A stretch of DNA of 21,029 nucleotides from Pelargonium cotyledonis (Eukaryota > Streptophyta > Magnoliopsida > Geraniales > Geraniaceae): positions 1-21,029 of the forward strand of contig JAYMTA010001236.1 of the NCBI GenBank assembly GCA_036897625.1. The letters are read 5' to 3'. A model generated the notes under the pieces. That model saw only the letters and a program-made list of their open reading frames with translations. It did not search any database and had not been told where the DNA came from. This document shows positions 20,167-21,029 of the stretch, piece by piece. A program made the translations under genes and the position numbers. Each line of letters starts with the position of its first letter. Positions within the stretch are counted from its first letter, which is position 1.

Positions 20167-20825
20167 TAACTGTTTTTTTTGGCTAACAATAAAATATGGT
20201 CATTAACTATTCTTTTCGATTTTTGAACGAGTTAAATAAATATAACTGAAATTAGATCGGATAAAATTTTCTATCGTATCTCTAGAACTCTTTTTAGTCC
20301 CAACAACTCTCAATCTATTGCAAAAACTAATTGCTTTAAGAAGTGTAGTAGAAAATCATCCTTAGAATCACATATTTTACTAACCATAAGTCCATAACTA
20401 TTCTTTTAAGGTAAACAAGTACTTATTACCAAACAAATTGTAAATGTACCCAAATTTGTAGCTGTAGACTTGACAAATAACACATAGCTTAAAGATATTT
20501 TCTAGGCCCATGGGCTTTAGGAAATGTTCACAACATAAATGGGCTTGAGTTGACATATCACATGCACTTTCCAAACCGCCAAATGCCGGACATTCGAATT
20601 TCGACTTGCAATTTTTTGGATTGAATAGTAAGAATAGGTTTTTATGTCGGGTCAAATATACTCTCACTAAATCAAGACAGCCTCTATTTTTGTAAATGAT
20701 TAATATTGTTGGAAGGAGACCTTGATGCATAAACGGTTGACATGATCCATCGATCTAATAGATTATTTCTTCTCTATTTTACTTTTCCACTTAAAAATTA
20801 CTCATTGAAACAGAAAACTGATGTC
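20167..20825. other. Upstream flank of CAX, no gene
   Basis: There is no convincing coding region; a 110-codon minus-strand frame at 20398-20730 matches nothing I recognise. GGCCCATGGGCTTTAGG near 20506-20522 and ATGGGCTTGAG near 20540 are TGGGCT/GGCCCA motifs that could act as site II elements for the CAX promoter. Confidence 0.45.
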
Positions 20826-21029
20826 TCATTTATTTATGGAAAAACATCCCCAATAATGCATGAACTATCAATTTTGTTTACAGATAATCCCTGAACTTTA
20901 AGTTGTTCCTGAAACGTCCAAAAATGAGAATTCTGTTCCGCAATAGTCCCTACCGTCAAATTTTTTAACAAATTCCGTTATTTCATGCTTACGTGGCAAT
21001 TTTCTCACATAAGACACATTATCATCCTA
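20826..21029. repeat. Dispersed-repeat remnant, cut by the window edge
   Basis: ATCCCTGAACTTTAAGTTG, CAATAGTCCCTACCGTCAA and TTACGTGGCAATTTT belong to the same general class of plant interspersed repeat as 17375-17550. It continues beyond the window. Confidence 0.4.

Noticed and set aside
20398-20730. 110-codon minus-strand frame upstream of CAX
   Set aside because: Composition is that of AT-rich intergenic DNA, with no recognised motif and no plausible exon partners.
1-21029. CRISPR arrays, operons, bacterial or viral gene systems
   Set aside because: No regularly spaced repeats, no prokaryotic gene layout and no viral genes; all confident genes are intron-containing plant genes.

Overview
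The window is nuclear DNA from a flowering plant, most likely a eudicot. It is AT-rich, its genes are split by short GT-AG introns, its promoters carry TATAAATA boxes, and its intergenic DNA contains miniature transposons. Species cannot be told from the sequence. There is no bacterial, viral or CRISPR-type system here. The content is ordinary plant gene families, with some unusual regulatory and structural details.

Three GDSL-type (SGNH) esterase/lipase genes lie in tandem on the + strand: gene A at 2249-4152 (358 aa), gene B at 6588-8526 (364 aa) and gene C at 11854-14018 (357 aa). I rebuilt each by joining exons at GT-AG junctions with conserved phases. All three keep the catalytic Ser, Gly, Asn and Asp-x-x-His blocks and have an N-terminal signal peptide, so they look like secreted hydrolases of the GLIP-like group. 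B and C have five coding exons. A has four: it lacks the last intron and about 17 residues of the Cys-rich loop before the catalytic Asp/His.

Between A and B, a block carrying an as-1-like element, a CCAAT-containing stretch and a TATA region occurs twice (about 4560-5185 and 5750-6516). The second copy drives gene B. The first ends in a TATAAATA box with no gene behind it, an apparent orphan promoter. The 3.2 kb between B and C has no credible gene. It holds a Stowaway-like MITE, a 29-bp perfect tandem duplication and a dense cluster of TGGGCT/AGCCCA motifs.

On the - strand, converging on gene C, is a complete vacuolar cation/proton exchanger gene of the CAX2/CAX5 type (CDS 19137 down to 14770, 12 coding exons, 434 aa). 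It has both alpha-repeat signatures (GNATE, GNAAEH), an acidic loop and the Cys-Ala-Phe triplet linked to Mn2+ transport in Arabidopsis CAX2. Its start codon sits on an exon junction, two short upstream ORFs precede it, and one coding exon is only 29 nt. Its introns hold repeat DNA, including an element of about 500 bp with inverted ends and a 24-nt near-palindrome.

The lipases and the exchanger have no evident joint pathway. The array is best read as a family expansion next to an unrelated transporter gene.
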